A stretch of 51,366 bases of DNA, from contig VGSH01000007.1 of the NCBI GenBank assembly GCA_016875025.1, forward strand, positions 1 through 51,366. Reading direction: 5' to 3'. Each line of letters begins with the position of its first letter. The first letter of the stretch is position 1. Positions 25,773 to 34,687 of the stretch are shown piece by piece. A program made the position numbers and the translations under genes. The stretch comes from Deltaproteobacteria bacterium. GTDB taxonomy: Bacteria > Desulfobacterota > WTBG01 > CAIYCZ01 > CAIRTM01. Below the pieces are notes generated by a model. The model was given only the letters and a program-made list of their open reading frames with translations, did not search any database and was not told the DNA's origin.

Positions 25773-27149
25773 CTATACCGCTTCCTCGTACAGAAACGCC
25801 CTCAGTGCACTGCCCTCCCCTGACTGTCGAATCCTGCGCAGCGCATTTGTTTCAATCTGCCTGATGCGCTCGCGCGAGAGCTGAAATTTTTCTCCGATCT
25901 CCTCGAGCGTATGCTCAGCCTCGCCGCCCACCCCGAAGCGCATGCGCAGAATGCTCTCATCACGGTCAGAGAGGCCCTTGAGCATCCGGTCGGTTATCTC
26001 GCTGAGCTGGGTGTCTTCAATCTGATCAAGTGCGGAAACCGGCCCCCTGTCAGGGATGCACTCATGAAGGTTGCTGCCGTCATCGCTGAACGGGGTCTCA
26101 AGCGAAATGGGATCCCTGGTCAGCTGCAGCGCGAAATACAGGTTGCCGGAATCATGCAGGGCCTCTTCTGCTACATCAGCCTGCGTGGCTTCCTCTGAAC
26201 TGCCGCGCAAAAGTTTCTTAATCTTTTCATTGATGTAAATTGGCACGCGGATCGTGGATGATTTTTCTTCAATGGCCCGTATAACAGTCTGCCGGATCCA
26301 CCAGCTGGCGTAGGTGCTGAGCCGGTTTCCCAGGCGGTAGTCGAATTTTTCAATCGCTCGTATAAGTCCGATATTGCCTTCCTGAATCAGATCAGGCAGC
26401 GACAGGCCGCGATTGCCGTATTTTTTTGCAATGCCCACAACAAGGCGCAGATTGGAGCTGATCAGCCGCTCTTTTGCCTGCTGGGATGATAGGCCGGCCG
26501 CGCGGTAGCTTCTCAAAAAAGCGATAAGCGCGGAGCGTACACTGTTTTTAACACGCGGTTTCATACAGCGGTACAGGCCGCGCACTGCACCGCTTCGGTA
26601 CAGTTTTACCAGGTCAACCGCCCGGCACTGCTGCTCAAGCCCAGTGACGTGCACTTCCTTCTCGGCGGCGAGTTTCTTTTTCATATAAGCGCTTATACCG
26701 GCCTTCGTGGCCCTCGCATCAAGATCAGCGATTTCTTGTAACGCCGCTGCGATTCTGTCTATGATATCAATGAGCGCATGTGAACCATCCACCGGGGCGC
26801 CGGAGGCTGCAGTGCGGTCTGTGCTCAGCTGCCTGCGATCAATACAGGCTGCAAGGAGCATACTCCACTGACGCAGAAGACCTGCTTTTGCGGATTCAGC
26901 CTCATAATAGGCCTTTGCGAAGCCGTATTCTTCTTCGCGGCTCAAAATCGGCCAGTTTTTAACTTCATTGAGGTATGCGTACACAACATTGCAGCCTGTA
27001 GCTTTATAGCCTGCATTGTCGGCTTCCTCCCGGGATTCGCTGGGATCCTCTTCGTCCTCATCTTCGTTGATAACATCTAACGATGTCAGGCTCAGCCCGG
27101 TATCCTCCAGTTCTTCGCTTTCGATTTTCACCAGGTATTCGCTGTCCAT
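25773..27149 (-). CDS. RNA polymerase sigma-70 family factor (RpoS/RpoD-like)
   Basis: A 458-residue sigma factor. An acidic N-terminus (residues 1-50) is followed by region 1.2 (YLNEVKNWPILSREEEYGFAK). A non-conserved insert of about 120 residues follows, then region 2 (LISSNLRLVVGIAKKYGNRG, DLIQEGNIGLIRAIEKFDY, STYASWWIRQTVIRAI). Region 3 follows, and region 4 has LSRERIRQIETNALRRIR for -35 recognition. Region 1.1 is absent and total length is short for RpoD, so a group 2 (RpoS-like) factor is more likely, but the insert is RpoD-like. I choose ATG 27149; the longer frame to 27248 adds a Phe-rich stretch that looks non-coding. A perfect 14-bp inverted repeat lies upstream. Confidence 0.9.
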   Translation of the reverse strand: MDSEYLVKIESEELEDTGLSLTSLDVINEDEDEEDPSESREEADNAGYKATGCNVVYAYLNEVKNWPILSREEEYGFAKAYYEAESAKAGLLRQWSMLLAACIDRRQLSTDRTAASGAPVDGSHALIDIIDRIAAALQEIADLDARATKAGISAYMKKKLAAEKEVHVTGLEQQCRAVDLVKLYRSGAVRGLYRCMKPRVKNSVRSALIAFLRSYRAAGLSSQQAKERLISSNLRLVVGIAKKYGNRGLSLPDLIQEGNIGLIRAIEKFDYRLGNRLSTYASWWIRQTVIRAIEEKSSTIRVPIYINEKIKKLLRGSSEEATQADVAEEALHDSGNLYFALQLTRDPISLETPFSDDGSNLHECIPDRGPVSALDQIEDTQLSEITDRMLKGLSDRDESILRMRFGVGGEAEHTLEEIGEKFQLSRERIRQIETNALRRIRQSGEGSALRAFLYEEAV

Positions 27150-27172
27150 ATCGTTTGCCCCGAATATGTTAG

Positions 27173-27296
27173 TCTTTGAATATATAGATACAATGAACAT
27201 GCCAAATAAAAAAAACCCCTCAAAAACAAAAAAACAAAGAAAAACCAATGAAAAATTGGGTGCAGGCCGGATGGAACAGTCTTATATATTCAAAGA
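27173..27296. promoter_or_regulatory. 14-bp inverted repeat pair upstream of sigma gene
   Basis: TCTTTGAATATATA (27173-27186) and its exact complement TATATATTCAAAGA (27283-27296) stand 96 bases apart, starting 23 bases upstream of the sigma-factor ATG. The gap between them is AT-rich. They could be two operators for one regulator or a large RNA stem. Confidence 0.55.
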
Positions 27297-27417
27297 TTTA
27301 TTCCAAAAAGGAACACCTATCTCATCATTTTAGGATAGTTTTTCTGGCTTATTAGAAACTGTTATTATTTATAAAATGAAAACTTTGAATTTCACACAAT
27401 ACACACGCCGGTGCTAC

Positions 27418-29052
27418 TCACCCGACACGTATCTGCGGCACCGCTGCCAGCAGGCTGCGGGTGTAGGGATGGGCGGGATTGCTGAACACCTGTGCTGTGA
27501 GACCGCGCTCAACAATTGCGCCGCGGTACATCACCAGAACATAGTCAGCCAGATAGTCAACCAGCCCGAGATTGTGAGTTATAAAGAGGTATGTCAGATT
27601 GGACTCGCGCTGCAAATGCTGCAGCAGCTCAAGGATCTGCGCCTGAATGGAAACGTCGAGCGCGCTTGTGGCCTCGTCGCAGACTATCAGCTCGGGCTGA
27701 ACGGCAAGCGCGCGCGCAATGCAGATCCGCTGGCGCTGACCGCCGGAAAACTCATGCGGGTAGCGGCTGATGTATGCAGGGCTGAGCCCCACCCGCTCAA
27801 GCAGACCGGCGGCCATGTCAAGTCGCTCTCTGCGGCTGCGGCCGATGCCGTGGGTGAGCATGCCCTCGGCGATGATGTCGCCGATAAGCATGCGCGGATT
27901 AAGCGATGCATAGGGGTCCTGAAAAACAATCTGTATTTTTTTACGCATGGTTTTAAGCAGCCTGCCGGGGCTGTCATAAATACTGGTGTTGTCAAACAGG
28001 ATGCTGCCGGCACTGGGTTTCAGCAGCTGCACAAGGCATTTGCCGATCGTTGTTTTGCCGCAGCCCGATTCGCCCACAAGGGCCACGGTTTTCCCGGATG
28101 GAATATCAAAATCAACGTTGTCAACCGCACTGAACCATTCTTTTTTTCGCGAGAAAAAACCCTGCCTGACGGGGAAGCGCACGCTCAGATTGCGGACACG
28201 CAGCTTCATATCAGCGGCCGATGGTTCAGACAGAACACGTTCCTGCCGCCGGTGAGCACGGCATGGCACGGCGTCAAGCAGCAGGCGCGTATAGTGGTGC
28301 TGCGGGGCCTTGAACAGGCCGCGCACGCTGTTGGTTTCAACAATCGAGCCCTTCTGCATGACCGCTACCCGGTCGGCCTGCTCAAAGACAATGCCCAGAT
28401 CATGGGTTATGAACAGAATCGCCATGGTGCGCTGCTGCTGCAGTTCCTTGAGCAGGGCCAGTATCTGGGCCTGGACGGTCACGTCAAGCGCGGTCGTGGG
28501 CTCATCGGCAATGAGCAGGTCCGGATTACAGCACAGGGCCATGGCGATCATGGCGCGCTGCTTCATGCCGCCCGAGAGCTGATGCGGATAGCTGTTAAAA
28601 CGCCGCTCAGGCTCAGCGATATTGACCTGGTCGAGCATGTCGATGGCAATTCGGCGGGCCCGGGCGCGGCTGACACGCTGATGCGTAAGAACGGACTCCA
28701 TGATCTGGTTACCGATGGTAAAGACCGGGTTCAGGCAGCTCATCGGTTCCTGAAAGATCATTGCTGCCCGGGCGCCGCGCACCGCGCGCATGCCGCTCTC
28801 CGGCAGCGTGAGCAGCTCGCATCCGTTCAACCGGATCGAGCCGCCGGCATATTTTCCGGCCGGCTGCTGCACCAGGCGCATGATCGCCAGCGCGGTCACT
28901 GATTTGCCGCTGCCGGACTCTCCCACAAGCGCAAACGTTTCACCGCGGCTGATGCTGAAGCTCACATCGTCAACCGCCCGGGTAATGCCCTCGGAGGTCT
29001 GGAAATAGACCTTCAGCCCGTTGATCTCAAGTACCGGTGAGTGGGAGGTCAT
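27418..29052 (-). CDS. peptide ABC transporter ATPase, two fused domains (YejF/GsiA-like)
   Basis: A 544-residue protein containing two complete ABC domains. First: Walker A GESGSGKS near 42-49, signature [15 protein letters not shown], Walker [13 protein letters not shown]. Second: GESGCGKTT near 325-333, [27 protein letters not shown]. The join carries the DppD-type [12 protein letters not shown] segment. Fused ATPases occur in Yej, Gsi and Dpp/Opp-like peptide importers. ATG at 29052 has AGAGG upstream. It is the last gene of the operon, 211 bases after the second permease, a gap filled by an inverted repeat. No terminator is obvious after it. Confidence 0.93.
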   Translation of the reverse strand: MTSHSPVLEINGLKVYFQTSEGITRAVDDVSFSISRGETFALVGESGSGKSVTALAIMRLVQQPAGKYAGGSIRLNGCELLTLPESGMRAVRGARAAMIFQEPMSCLNPVFTIGNQIMESVLTHQRVSRARARRIAIDMLDQVNIAEPERRFNSYPHQLSGGMKQRAMIAMALCCNPDLLIADEPTTALDVTVQAQILALLKELQQQRTMAILFITHDLGIVFEQADRVAVMQKGSIVETNSVRGLFKAPQHHYTRLLLDAVPCRAHRRQERVLSEPSAADMKLRVRNLSVRFPVRQGFFSRKKEWFSAVDNVDFDIPSGKTVALVGESGCGKTTIGKCLVQLLKPSAGSILFDNTSIYDSPGRLLKTMRKKIQIVFQDPYASLNPRMLIGDIIAEGMLTHGIGRSRRERLDMAAGLLERVGLSPAYISRYPHEFSGGQRQRICIARALAVQPELIVCDEATSALDVSIQAQILELLQHLQRESNLTYLFITHNLGLVDYLADYVLVMYRGAIVERGLTAQVFSNPAHPYTRSLLAAVPQIRVG

Positions 29053-29072
29053 GATGATGCCTCTGAGCTGGG

Positions 29073-29262
29073 AGTTCGGTGTTGGGAGTTCGGAGTTGAA
29101 AAAATGAAAGACGCAGGGAGAGCATACGTATCAGGACAAAAGAGCCATTGGCCTCTTGGCCTGACCAGCCGGTACCAGCGCATTTTCGATGCACATGAAC
29201 ATCGCGAAGCAGTATGTATCAACATTATTTTTCTCCTGACTCCGAACTCCCAACCCCGAACT
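29073..29262. repeat. 23-bp inverted repeat inside transporter operon
   Basis: The segment 29073..29095 (it contains GTTCGGTGTTGGGAGTTCGG) is matched, as reverse complement with one mismatch, at 29240..29262, 144 bases away. It occupies the whole gap between the second permease and the ATPase. The unit is itself made of repeated GGGAGTTCGG blocks. It can form a long stem in the mRNA. Confidence 0.8.
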
Positions 29263-29263
29263 G

Positions 29264-30367
29264 CTATTCTTTCAACCGCGGGTCAAGCGCATCGCGCAGC
29301 GCATCGCCGAACAGGTTTGCCGACAGAACCAGCCCAAGCATGCCGATAAAAGCACCCGCCAGGTTCCACCATACCACCGGAGCGCGTGCAAGTTCAAGCC
29401 TCGCGTTATTGATCATATTGCCCCATGAACCGGTTTCAGGCCCCACCCCGATGCCGATATAGCTGAGAATCGCTTCGGAGAGAACCAGGGAGCTGAAATT
29501 GAGGACCGCCGAGATAATGACGATATGCATGACATTGGGCAGAATATGGCGGTAACAGATTACAGGGCGGGCAACGCCCAGAGCCTCGGACGCGGCAATA
29601 TACTCGAGCTCGCGCAATTTGATCGACTCGGCCCGCACAAGCCGGCACAGGCCGGTCCAGGTCGTGATGCCCATGATGATACACAGCTGGGTAAAGCCGC
29701 GTCCGAACAGCAGCATGAAGGCCACCATCAGCAGAATGCCCGGAATAGACATCAGCGTTGTATAGACATACTGCACTGCGTCATCGATCAGTCCTCCGAA
29801 ATACCCGGCGGCAATACCGAACAGCAGGGCACAGGGAATGGCGATCAGAGACGTGAACACTCCCAGTATCAGAGCGGTACGCACACCCTTCAGGGTGATG
29901 AAGAGCACATCATTGCCGACCTTGTCGGTGCCGAGCAGATGGCGGCCGGGATAATTAAGCGGCGGCGTTATTCGCACAACAGTCCCGTCATCCAAATGCA
30001 CGGTTTCCATGGTCAACTGCGTGGAAGCCAGCGGAGCGGAATAGGTTTTTTCATGCGCTGTGCGTATCGGAGTGCACAGTCGGTCAAGCACACTGAGCGG
30101 CACCGCTTCATAGAGTGCTTCGCCCTGTGCGTTATACACACGGTTGCCTTCATCATCGCTGAGCGGATCGCGCCACGCGATACTGTCGAGTATGCCGACA
30201 GCTGCGTACAGGCACAGCACGATAAACGAAACTCGGGCCGCACGCCTTCGGGCAAGCGCACGCCTGGCCGAAGGCCAGTACGGCTGGCGTACGAACCAGC
30301 GGCACAGGCCGAACACCGCGGCCAGCAGCAGGAACACGATCACATTGTGCAGCACAATTTCCGGCAT
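29264..30367 (-). CDS. peptide ABC transporter permease 2 (DppC/YejE type)
   Basis: A 367-residue permease. An N-terminal membrane helix (about 5-25) is followed by a second (about 45-65), then a long periplasmic loop to about residue 145 that contains HLLGTDKVGNDV, the usual DppC-type entry motif. Four to five helices follow. The coupling loop is EYIAASEALGVARPVICYRHILPN, and SEAILSYIGIGVGPETGSWGNMI is the standard family signature. It pairs with the first permease, encoded 224 bases upstream. The enlarged loop is longer than in E. coli DppC and resembles YejE. Confidence 0.92.
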   Translation of the reverse strand: MPEIVLHNVIVFLLLAAVFGLCRWFVRQPYWPSARRALARRRAARVSFIVLCLYAAVGILDSIAWRDPLSDDEGNRVYNAQGEALYEAVPLSVLDRLCTPIRTAHEKTYSAPLASTQLTMETVHLDDGTVVRITPPLNYPGRHLLGTDKVGNDVLFITLKGVRTALILGVFTSLIAIPCALLFGIAAGYFGGLIDDAVQYVYTTLMSIPGILLMVAFMLLFGRGFTQLCIIMGITTWTGLCRLVRAESIKLRELEYIAASEALGVARPVICYRHILPNVMHIVIISAVLNFSSLVLSEAILSYIGIGVGPETGSWGNMINNARLELARAPVVWWNLAGAFIGMLGLVLSANLFGDALRDALDPRLKE

Positions 30368-30446
30368 GGCTTCTCTACGTCACTGGCAGGCTGTTGAAAA
30401 AAAACATGTGCTGCGTAGTGCTCATGATTCATCACTGCGGCCCAGG

Positions 30447-30474
30447 GCCGGGGCACGGCATGCCGTGCCCCGGC
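30447..30474. repeat. 28-nt perfect palindrome between permease genes
   Basis: A perfect palindrome centred at 30460/30461, core GGGCACGGCATGCCGTGCCC, in the 224-base gap between the two permease genes. The same 22-nt core recurs at 33874..33895. It can fold into a hairpin in the transcript but no T-run follows. Confidence 0.85.
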
Positions 30475-30591
30475 AGACCAAAACTTCGAGCGCTGTGCAT
30501 CTGTGTAGTTTTTTGAACAGCCGGCATAAAAATACTCTGTCAAAAATTTTTACCTGTATACGGCCTGTTTAAAACAGCAGACGCTCGGCAT

Positions 30592-31572
30592 TCAGCCCAG
30601 CCGCACCCGGGGATCGACCAGGGTGTAACTGATGTCGGTCAACACCAGGCCGGCCACGTTTAACACTGCACCAAGATATACCATCGCGCGCACTACGGCA
30701 AAATCCTGCCCGTTGATCGCTTCAAGCGTGTAGCCGCCCAGGCCCGGTATTGCAAAAAACGCCTCCATCAGCAGGCTGCCGTAAAACAAAAACGGAATCG
30801 TCATGACAACGCCGGTCAGAATCGGAATCATTGCGTTCTTCAGCACGTGTTTGAACAGTACACGCACCTCTGAGAGGCCTTTGGCACGCGCCGTGCGGAT
30901 ATAGTCATTACCGAGGACCTCAAGGAATATAATCCGGTAAAAACGCACGCCTGCACCGACTCCCGCAACAACACCGATGGCAACGGGCAGCAGGACGAAT
31001 TTCAGCATATGCACGCCGGTATCAAATCCCGAAATCGGCACCAGGCGCAGGCTGATCGCGAACACATACTGACCCCCGATGATGTAAAAAAGGGCGGAAA
31101 TCGACATGGTCACGACACACAGCACCAGGGCCCAGCGGTCAAGATAGGTCGCGCGGTAAAAAGCAACTATCAGGGACAGTGTAATATTAACAAGCAGCCC
31201 GAGAACAAAGGTTGGTACGGCAATGGCCAGGCTTGGCGCCATGCGCAGCCTGATCTGGTCGCCGATCGAGATGCCGGTACGGTCCGAGTTGCCGAAGTCA
31301 AACACGAACAGGCGGACTGATTTCGTAAAAAAAATCGTTTCAGTCAGGCGCGCTGCTCCGGCTGCCGACGTGTTCCAGAACAACGGCAGGTGGTAGCCGT
31401 TCTCCTGCTTCCAGTTGGTGATCGCCTCCGGGGTAACGTTTTTGTCCCCCAGAATAGTGCGGGCCATGTCATCGGGTGAATTCACCACAAAAAACAGGGC
31501 AAAGATGAGTACGTTCACCCCGATAAGAATCGGTATGGAATACAGCACGCGGCGGATAATATAGGCGGTCAT
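30592..31572 (-). CDS. peptide ABC transporter permease 1 (DppB/YejB type)
   Basis: A 326-residue permease starting MTAYIIRRVLYSIPILIGVN, the classic DppB/OppB N-terminus. A periplasmic segment with NSPDDMARTILGDKNV follows the first helix. The coupling loop is DYIRTARAKGLSEVRVLFKHVLKNA, and EAFFAIPGLGGYTLEAI is the usual late signature. Start is ATG 31572, overlapping the stop of the binding-protein gene (ATGA); a longer frame to 31674 would overlap that gene by 100 bases. It pairs with the second permease and the fused ATPase. Confidence 0.93.
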   Translation of the reverse strand: MTAYIIRRVLYSIPILIGVNVLIFALFFVVNSPDDMARTILGDKNVTPEAITNWKQENGYHLPLFWNTSAAGAARLTETIFFTKSVRLFVFDFGNSDRTGISIGDQIRLRMAPSLAIAVPTFVLGLLVNITLSLIVAFYRATYLDRWALVLCVVTMSISALFYIIGGQYVFAISLRLVPISGFDTGVHMLKFVLLPVAIGVVAGVGAGVRFYRIIFLEVLGNDYIRTARAKGLSEVRVLFKHVLKNAMIPILTGVVMTIPFLFYGSLLMEAFFAIPGLGGYTLEAINGQDFAVVRAMVYLGAVLNVAGLVLTDISYTLVDPRVRLG

Positions 31573-33770
31573 GGACGGTGCTCCCGCTTCCAGACTATAA
31601 CGGCCGCGGGCACGCAGGCGAGCAGGACGAACAGTGCAAACAGCGCAAGGGGCCAGACAACGGGGCGGTTCCACTCCCGGCGCAGCTGATCGCGCAACTC
31701 GCCGTCAATGCGCTTGTATTTAAGCGTATTGCGGCCCATCAGGTTCGGCTTGGCATTAAAGTACCACTGGTGATACAGGCTGTAGCCCACGGGGAAATAC
31801 CCGAAATGAAACGGCGCGTCATGCTGCAGGGTCGCGTGCATCTGCTGAATGAGCGCACAGCGACCAGGCGTGTCGTCCATGGTTTCCATGCGCCGGAAAA
31901 GTTCATCATAACGCGCGCTGACGTAGCCGGTCGTGTTTTCAACACCGTGCCCGTGGCGGGCATTGGGCCCGTAAAGCAAAAAAAAGAAATTTTCCGGATC
32001 AGGGTAATCGGCATTCCAGCCCCAGCTGAAAAACTGGAAGTTACCTGAATTTATTTTATCCTGAAAGCGGTTGTAATCGGTTGTGTTGATCACGAGATTG
32101 ATGTTGAGCTTGCGGAACTGCTTGAGCATCCAGTTCAGGTACGGCGCGTAGGAAGAGCCGGTCATCATATTGTCGAAGCTGATGGTGAGCTGTTTTCCGT
32201 CAGGCCCGATGCCGTTGGGATATCCGGCTTCAGCCAGCAGCCTGCGGGCCTCCTCAATCGATTTCCTGACCGGGCGCTGCTGATCTTCATCCCAGTCATA
32301 CACATACGGATTCATGCCCGCGCGGCCCTCGAGATAGCCGAAGATACCGGGCGGGATAAGGCCATGCGCCGGTATGCCGCGGCCGTTATTGAAAATATCA
32401 AGGTGTTCCTCTATATCGATCGCGATACTGATCGCCCGGCGCAGCTTGCACTGCTTTTCATCCAGCCCGCCGACAACACTGTCGCGCATATTGAACCCGA
32501 AATACCAGATACTGGACGTTACGGCGGTAATCAGCCCGATGCCCTGGTCCTGCAGCAAATCCGTCAGGCCGACACCGCGCTCTGTCATGGTAACGGCCTG
32601 ATCGAAGCTGTCGGACGTGATACCGGATGTATCATAATAGCCCTGCAGGAACTTGTTCCAGGCCGTAATATACTCGGGTTCAAGCATATACACGGCCCGG
32701 TCGATAAACGGCAGCGGCCGGCCGGCATCGCTCAGCAGTCCCAGAGCGGCGTCATCCGGCTCCCCCTGGTGCGGATAGGGTTCGAAGCGGTAGTTCGGGT
32801 TGCGCGCCAGTATAATCTGCCGGTTGGGCTGATAGGTTTCAATGTAGTAGGCCCCTGTTCCGACCGGAAAACGGTCAAGCGTAATGCCGCGCACAATCAG
32901 GGGCGCCTGAGCGTAAAAGTCCAGCGCCTCCTGCGGCATTGGTGCAAAAAAAGGCATGGCCAGCCAGTACTTGATCTGCGGGTAGCGTCCCTTGATAATA
33001 ATGCGATAGGTATAGCGGTCGACCAGCTCGGCGCCGGGAAACTCAATCCCGTCATAATCAAGGCGAATCGGATTACGTTTCTCATCCTCGCGCTGGTTAT
33101 ACAACATGCCGCCCGACTCTCGCCGGGCGGCGCGCTCGGCCTGCAGCTGGCTGCGCAGCCCGGCGGCATAGTCATCAAGACCGAGGATATACTTGGCCAT
33201 GGTACTCAGGACCGGGGAATTCAGACGCGGATCGGCCATGCGCTTCATCTGCAGCACATAATCGGCTGCCACAAGCTCTCGCGTTCCGGTGTTGGCGAAA
33301 TCGCTCACCTGCAGAAACCCCCGCGTGTCCGCCCTGGTGAGAGCGTGGTATCGAAGGCCGCCGTGCTCATCGCGCGCAAAACAGGGATGGGGCTGATAGA
33401 GAATGCCCGGCTTGATCGTGATCTCATACACAGTATGCAGGGCGCCATCGATGAAACGCTCGCTGACCTCCGGCATGTGCGCTGCGGTGAGCGGCTCAAG
33501 CACATAGGGCCTTTTCAGAAAATGGAACTGCAGAGGCGGCTCATAGACCTGGCAGACAAAGATGGCCTCATCCATGCTGTAGGAGCGCACCGGGTCCAAA
33601 TGCTTGGGCGGGGCCATGAACGTGTCATAGTAATAATTCGAGCTGCTGTCGTCTGCGCGGTGGGGGTTATTGGGCGGACTGCCGCAGGCACCCGCCAGCA
33701 GTGCGGCCAGGAAGGCCACGAATGTCTTCACATTACTCACTACTGTCCGGCGGTGTTTGCCAATGCGCAT
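31569..33770 (-). CDS. peptide-binding lipoprotein with C-terminal membrane helix
   Basis: A 733-residue family 5 extracellular solute-binding protein (YejA/DppA-like). The N-terminus has a signal peptide with lipobox LAGAC near residues 25-29. Typical elements include LDPVRSYSMDEAIFVCQVYEPP, YEITIKPGILYQP, FPVGTGAYYIETYQPNRQIILARNPNY, RRAISIAIDIEEHL and SWGWNADYPDPENFFFLLYGPN. Unusually, the last 35 residues form a transmembrane helix (PLALFALFVLLACVPAAVIVW) with a basic tail. The protein is also longer than most relatives. I start at ATG 33770; the frame runs up to 33836. It heads the operon: binding protein, permease, permease, ATPase, the order of yejABEF. Confidence 0.88.
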   Translation of the reverse strand: MRIGKHRRTVVSNVKTFVAFLAALLAGACGSPPNNPHRADDSSSNYYYDTFMAPPKHLDPVRSYSMDEAIFVCQVYEPPLQFHFLKRPYVLEPLTAAHMPEVSERFIDGALHTVYEITIKPGILYQPHPCFARDEHGGLRYHALTRADTRGFLQVSDFANTGTRELVAADYVLQMKRMADPRLNSPVLSTMAKYILGLDDYAAGLRSQLQAERAARRESGGMLYNQREDEKRNPIRLDYDGIEFPGAELVDRYTYRIIIKGRYPQIKYWLAMPFFAPMPQEALDFYAQAPLIVRGITLDRFPVGTGAYYIETYQPNRQIILARNPNYRFEPYPHQGEPDDAALGLLSDAGRPLPFIDRAVYMLEPEYITAWNKFLQGYYDTSGITSDSFDQAVTMTERGVGLTDLLQDQGIGLITAVTSSIWYFGFNMRDSVVGGLDEKQCKLRRAISIAIDIEEHLDIFNNGRGIPAHGLIPPGIFGYLEGRAGMNPYVYDWDEDQQRPVRKSIEEARRLLAEAGYPNGIGPDGKQLTISFDNMMTGSSYAPYLNWMLKQFRKLNINLVINTTDYNRFQDKINSGNFQFFSWGWNADYPDPENFFFLLYGPNARHGHGVENTTGYVSARYDELFRRMETMDDTPGRCALIQQMHATLQHDAPFHFGYFPVGYSLYHQWYFNAKPNLMGRNTLKYKRIDGELRDQLRREWNRPVVWPLALFALFVLLACVPAAVIVWKREHRP

Positions 33771-33873
33771 ATGCGGGCCCGAGTACATTCTGAAAAAAAA
33801 CTGCTTGCGTCGCAGGTGACGGCCGGGAGCGTTCATAAAAAGTTCGCAGGCAAGGCGCGCGACAGCAGGTGTG

Positions 33874-33895
33874 GGGGCACGGCATGCCGTGCCCC
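33874..33895. repeat. 22-nt perfect palindrome, second copy
   Basis: Same core as the palindrome at 30447..30474 (GGGCACGGCATGCCGTGCCC with one further paired base on each side). It lies between the start of the peptide-binding gene and the stop of the AMMECR1 gene, 64 bases beyond that stop. Confidence 0.85.
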
Positions 33896-33958
33896 TACCG
33901 TACGCCGTAATGACTGAGAATGACGCGCAACACAGTATCCGGACTTTTTAAGAACGCT

Positions 33959-34522
33959 TCAGAAAATTTCGGCTGAAAAGATAAAAAGCTCCGCGCCAGG
34001 ATCCTTCCAGGCATCAGGCGGCAGGCCCGCCTTCTGGCAGGTCTGGGCCAGAAAGGTCGCGCGGTCCCAGCCGAACTGAACGGGCACCTGAGGCAGCAGC
34101 AGGCCGGAAGAGCGGCCCTTCCGGATCATCAGGCCGTGGCGACCGACCTCGATACGCGATGCGTCGGTAATTTTTTCAAACGGCGTCAGAACTGAAATTT
34201 CAATGTCCAGATCATCGAGTTCGTCGGCTGTGAGCGGCATGAAGCGCGGGTCCTGAAAAGCGGCCGACAGGGCCATATCCTGCACGGCTTCGGCCAGCGG
34301 CAGCACAGCCTCAATATAGCCGATGCAGCCGCGCAGCATGCCGCGGCGATGCAGTGATACAAAAGCACCGGCCTTGCGGCGCAGCACGTCAGTTGCGGCA
34401 CTGACTGTTGGCAGCGGCGCACCTGTTGCCCTGGCGCGGATGGTATCGCGCGCAAGATCCAGCAGCGTCTGTTTATCCTGCCGGCTGAGCACCGGGTCAT
34501 TACTGCTGTGTGTTGTGACCAT
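33959..34522 (-). CDS. AMMECR1 domain protein (AmmeMemoRadiSam protein A)
   Basis: A 187-residue protein of the AMMECR1 family. The signature LRGCIGYIE lies near residues 63-71, followed by AVQDMALSAAFQDPRFMPLTADEL and a C-terminal QVPVQFGWDRATFLAQTCQKAGLP. ATG at 34522 has AGGGTG upstream. In many bacteria this gene sits with MEMO1 and a radical SAM enzyme; here the MEMO1 homologue is 14 kb away (48193..49038) and the neighbouring radical SAM gene is of a different (YgiQ) family. Function in bacteria is not settled. Confidence 0.93.
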   Translation of the reverse strand: MVTTHSSNDPVLSRQDKQTLLDLARDTIRARATGAPLPTVSAATDVLRRKAGAFVSLHRRGMLRGCIGYIEAVLPLAEAVQDMALSAAFQDPRFMPLTADELDDLDIEISVLTPFEKITDASRIEVGRHGLMIRKGRSSGLLLPQVPVQFGWDRATFLAQTCQKAGLPPDAWKDPGAELFIFSAEIF

Positions 34523-34687
34523 GGCGTTTACACCCTGCGTATATCACAGATTGTCTGCCGATCATCTATAACGTATTCAACAGTAACAGACAAGCATTTT
34601 CGGACTCATTCGAAAGGCGCTTGGAAAAGCCTCGCTAAACCGCTATACTGCTGCAATGCATATGACAGCTATCCGGCGGAACATCTG

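Noticed and set aside
27376-28902. Plus-strand frame of 508 codons opposite the fused ATPase
   Set aside because: The minus strand encodes two complete ABC domains; the plus product has no recognisable domain.
32364-33917. Plus-strand frame of 517 codons opposite the peptide-binding gene
   Set aside because: Same reasoning; codon bias of a GC-rich gene leaves the opposite strand open.
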